From positions 1-15,120 of the forward strand of contig CAZDHT010000112.1 in the NCBI GenBank assembly GCA_964505325.1: a stretch of 15,120 bases of DNA. Direction: 5' to 3'. Position 1 is the first letter of the stretch; every line of letters begins with the position of its first letter. Below the pieces are notes generated by a model. It did no database searches and was not told where the DNA came from. It was given only the letters and a program-made list of their open reading frames with translations. The stretch comes from CAZDHT01 sp964505325. GTDB taxonomy: Bacteria; Planctomycetota; PUPC01. Position numbers and translations under genes: made by a program. This document shows positions 14,459 through 15,120 of this stretch, in pieces.

Positions 14459-14593
14459 CTACGCCAACTTCATCGCGATTTCTTCATCCAGAATATCTTT
14501 CACCGTCAGCGGGACGATGGTCCGGTGCTCTTTCTTGAAGAAGCGCTGGACCTCCGTTGGAACTTGTAGTGCTGGCGCACTCCTCCGGCGCAC
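14459..14593 (-). CDS. Putative 44-aa small ORF or gene remnant with the same tail (copy B)
   Basis: The only plausible in-frame start below the -10 box of the 14596-14625 promoter is GTG 14593, without a ribosome binding site; otherwise the frame is open to 14761 with unconvincing sequence. The final part reads VPTEVQRFFKKEHRTIV then PLTVKDILDEEIAMKLA before TAG. The last 17 residues match copy A (16 of 17 identical). A leftward promoter lies directly upstream, so the region is probably transcribed, but the frame may be only the preserved end of a lost gene. Function unknown. Confidence 0.3.
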   Translation of the reverse strand: MRRRSAPALQVPTEVQRFFKKEHRTIVPLTVKDILDEEIAMKLA

Positions 14594-14595
14594 GA

Positions 14596-14625
14596 ATGAT
14601 ACGACGGCGGCGGGGGCGGTGTCAA
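14596..14625 (-). promoter_or_regulatory. Leftward near-consensus sigma-70 promoter P2
   Basis: On the minus strand TTGACA (14625-14620, 6 of 6) and TATCAT (14601-14596, 5 of 6) with 18 bp between them. It faces the small ORFs with the KDIL-EEIAMKLA tail and, farther on, the aldolase gene. Confidence 0.55.
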
Positions 14626-14715
14626 GCGCAGAGGGGGCGGTGCGGCGGCAGAGCGGCGCGAGCCCTGTGGCAGCCCCAGGGGGAGTGACCAGGACTGCCG
14701 GGGAATAGGGCTCTC

Positions 14716-14734
14716 CTCGCGGGTGTACCGCGAG
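14716..14734. repeat. 7-bp hairpin between promoters P1 and P2
   Basis: CTCGCGG and CCGCGAG pair perfectly around GTGTA. It lies in the RNA that P1 would make; a second, weaker stem (CCCTG...CAGGG) is at about 14664-14682. No U-run follows. Confidence 0.5.
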
Positions 14735-14759
14735 TAGCAAGCCGCCGCACCGATGGCGC

Positions 14760-14787
14760 ATTGTACGCCCCGGCCCGCCCCTGTCAA
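14760..14787 (-). promoter_or_regulatory. Leftward near-consensus sigma-70 promoter P1
   Basis: On the minus strand TTGACA (14787-14782, 6 of 6) and TACAAT (14765-14760, 5 of 6), 16 bp apart, beginning 14 bp outside the left end of the hairpin-rich element at 14802. Downstream for about 130 nt there is no clear ORF, only stems. Confidence 0.55.
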
Positions 14788-14801
14788 GGCCCTGGCCGGC
14801 T

Positions 14802-15120
14802 GAGTCATCCTCACTTTTCGAGACGGGGAAGCCCGTTCACGGGCCTTCGCAAGGAGCGACAGCTCCGAGAATAGGCCCCGCCTTCAGGCGGGGTCCAGCG
14901 GGCCGGGCCTCATGTTTGGCCTTAAGCCCCGTTTACGGGGCTTTTCAGAGGGCTTTAGCCGAGACGGACAAGCCCCGTGAACGGGGCTGAGCGTAGAAGG
15001 GGGGGCGGCCGCTGCTCGCGCCCCGCTAAAGCGGGGGCCTATTCTTGCCCGCCTGCGGCGGACTCGGAAAGCAGCGTAAACGCTGCTTGCGCAAGAACCT
15101 GCCAAGACTGGGGATGACTC
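14802..15120. mobile_element. Hairpin-array element with terminal inverted repeats (putative MITE-like or structured-RNA element)
   Basis: The ends GAGTCATCCTCA (14802-14813) and TGGGGATGACTC (15109-15120) are inverted repeats, 11 of 12 matching. Between them are eight short hairpins: 14831-14844, 14853-14866, 14874-14896, 14924-14943 (AAGCCCCGTTTACGGGGCTT), 14971-14988, 15021-15036, 15049-15061 and 15069-15088. Five have the same build, a GC stem closed by a TTTA, TTCA, TGAA or TAAA tetraloop. AGAATAGGCCCC (14868-14879) recurs exactly inverted at 15034-15045, and CGAGACGG opens two stem blocks (14819 and 14960). No ORF is convincing. The window stops exactly at the outer repeat, so the element could be longer. 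Confidence 0.55.

Noticed and set aside
14802..15120. Possible CRISPR array
   Set aside because: The repeats are individual palindromes of differing stem sequence, 10-40 bp apart, with no constant repeat, regular spacer length or cas gene.
1..15120. tRNA or rRNA genes
   Set aside because: No cloverleaf with a T-loop GTTCRANYC motif or rRNA-like conserved segment was recognised by eye; a covariance scan would settle it.

Overview
The window is GC-rich bacterial chromosome. Several things point to the Planctomycetota or a neighbouring PVC lineage: a secreted polysaccharide-degradation locus (a DUF5060-type glycoside hydrolase next to an exo-rhamnogalacturonan-lyase-like protein), many GTG and TTG starts, and an abundance of short palindromic intergenic repeats of the 'GTGGCACGG...' and 'CAGACATTCCTGTCTG' types. 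This assignment is inference from gene content and repeat style; no marker gene is present.

Positions 1-640 are mosaic mobile-DNA debris: the start of a small accessory ORF runs antisense into what looks like the C-terminal remnant of a radical-SAM protein. From 639 to 6398 five tightly packed plus-strand genes form a likely operon. They are a 54-aa protein that overlaps the next gene by a GTGA junction, a 197-aa unknown protein, a 341-aa DUF7309/DUF6930-like protein, a 907-aa SNF2-family ATPase with an N-terminal DUF3670-like region, and a 387-aa SWIM zinc-finger protein with a basic linker and a C-terminal helix-turn-helix. The SNF2 plus SWIM pairing is a recurring bacterial arrangement; the company of the three upstream genes makes this the best candidate for an uncharacterised DNA-directed system.

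From 11544 down to 6415, on the minus strand, lies a carbohydrate locus: a rhamnogalacturonan-lyase-like protein, a GH5-clan DUF5060 hydrolase, and a gutted third gene that keeps only a signal peptide plus heparinase-like start and a detached C-terminal tail. A transposase scrap (11627-11790) sits upstream, and consensus-like promoters lie at both of its edges, one driving the lyase leftward and one driving a membrane-anchored eight-TPR protein rightward, apparently as a leaderless transcript.

The right part holds a class I aldolase of the ADH synthase/DhnA type (minus strand). The last codons and stop of this gene lie inside an inverted repeat. From 13764 to 15120 there is no conventional gene. 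The stretch holds a three-layer nested palindrome, two or three copies of a short C-terminal peptide-coding repeat (one with a 66-bp palindrome inserted in frame), two near-consensus leftward promoters, and a cluster of eight hairpins bounded by 12-bp inverted repeats that reaches the very end of the window.
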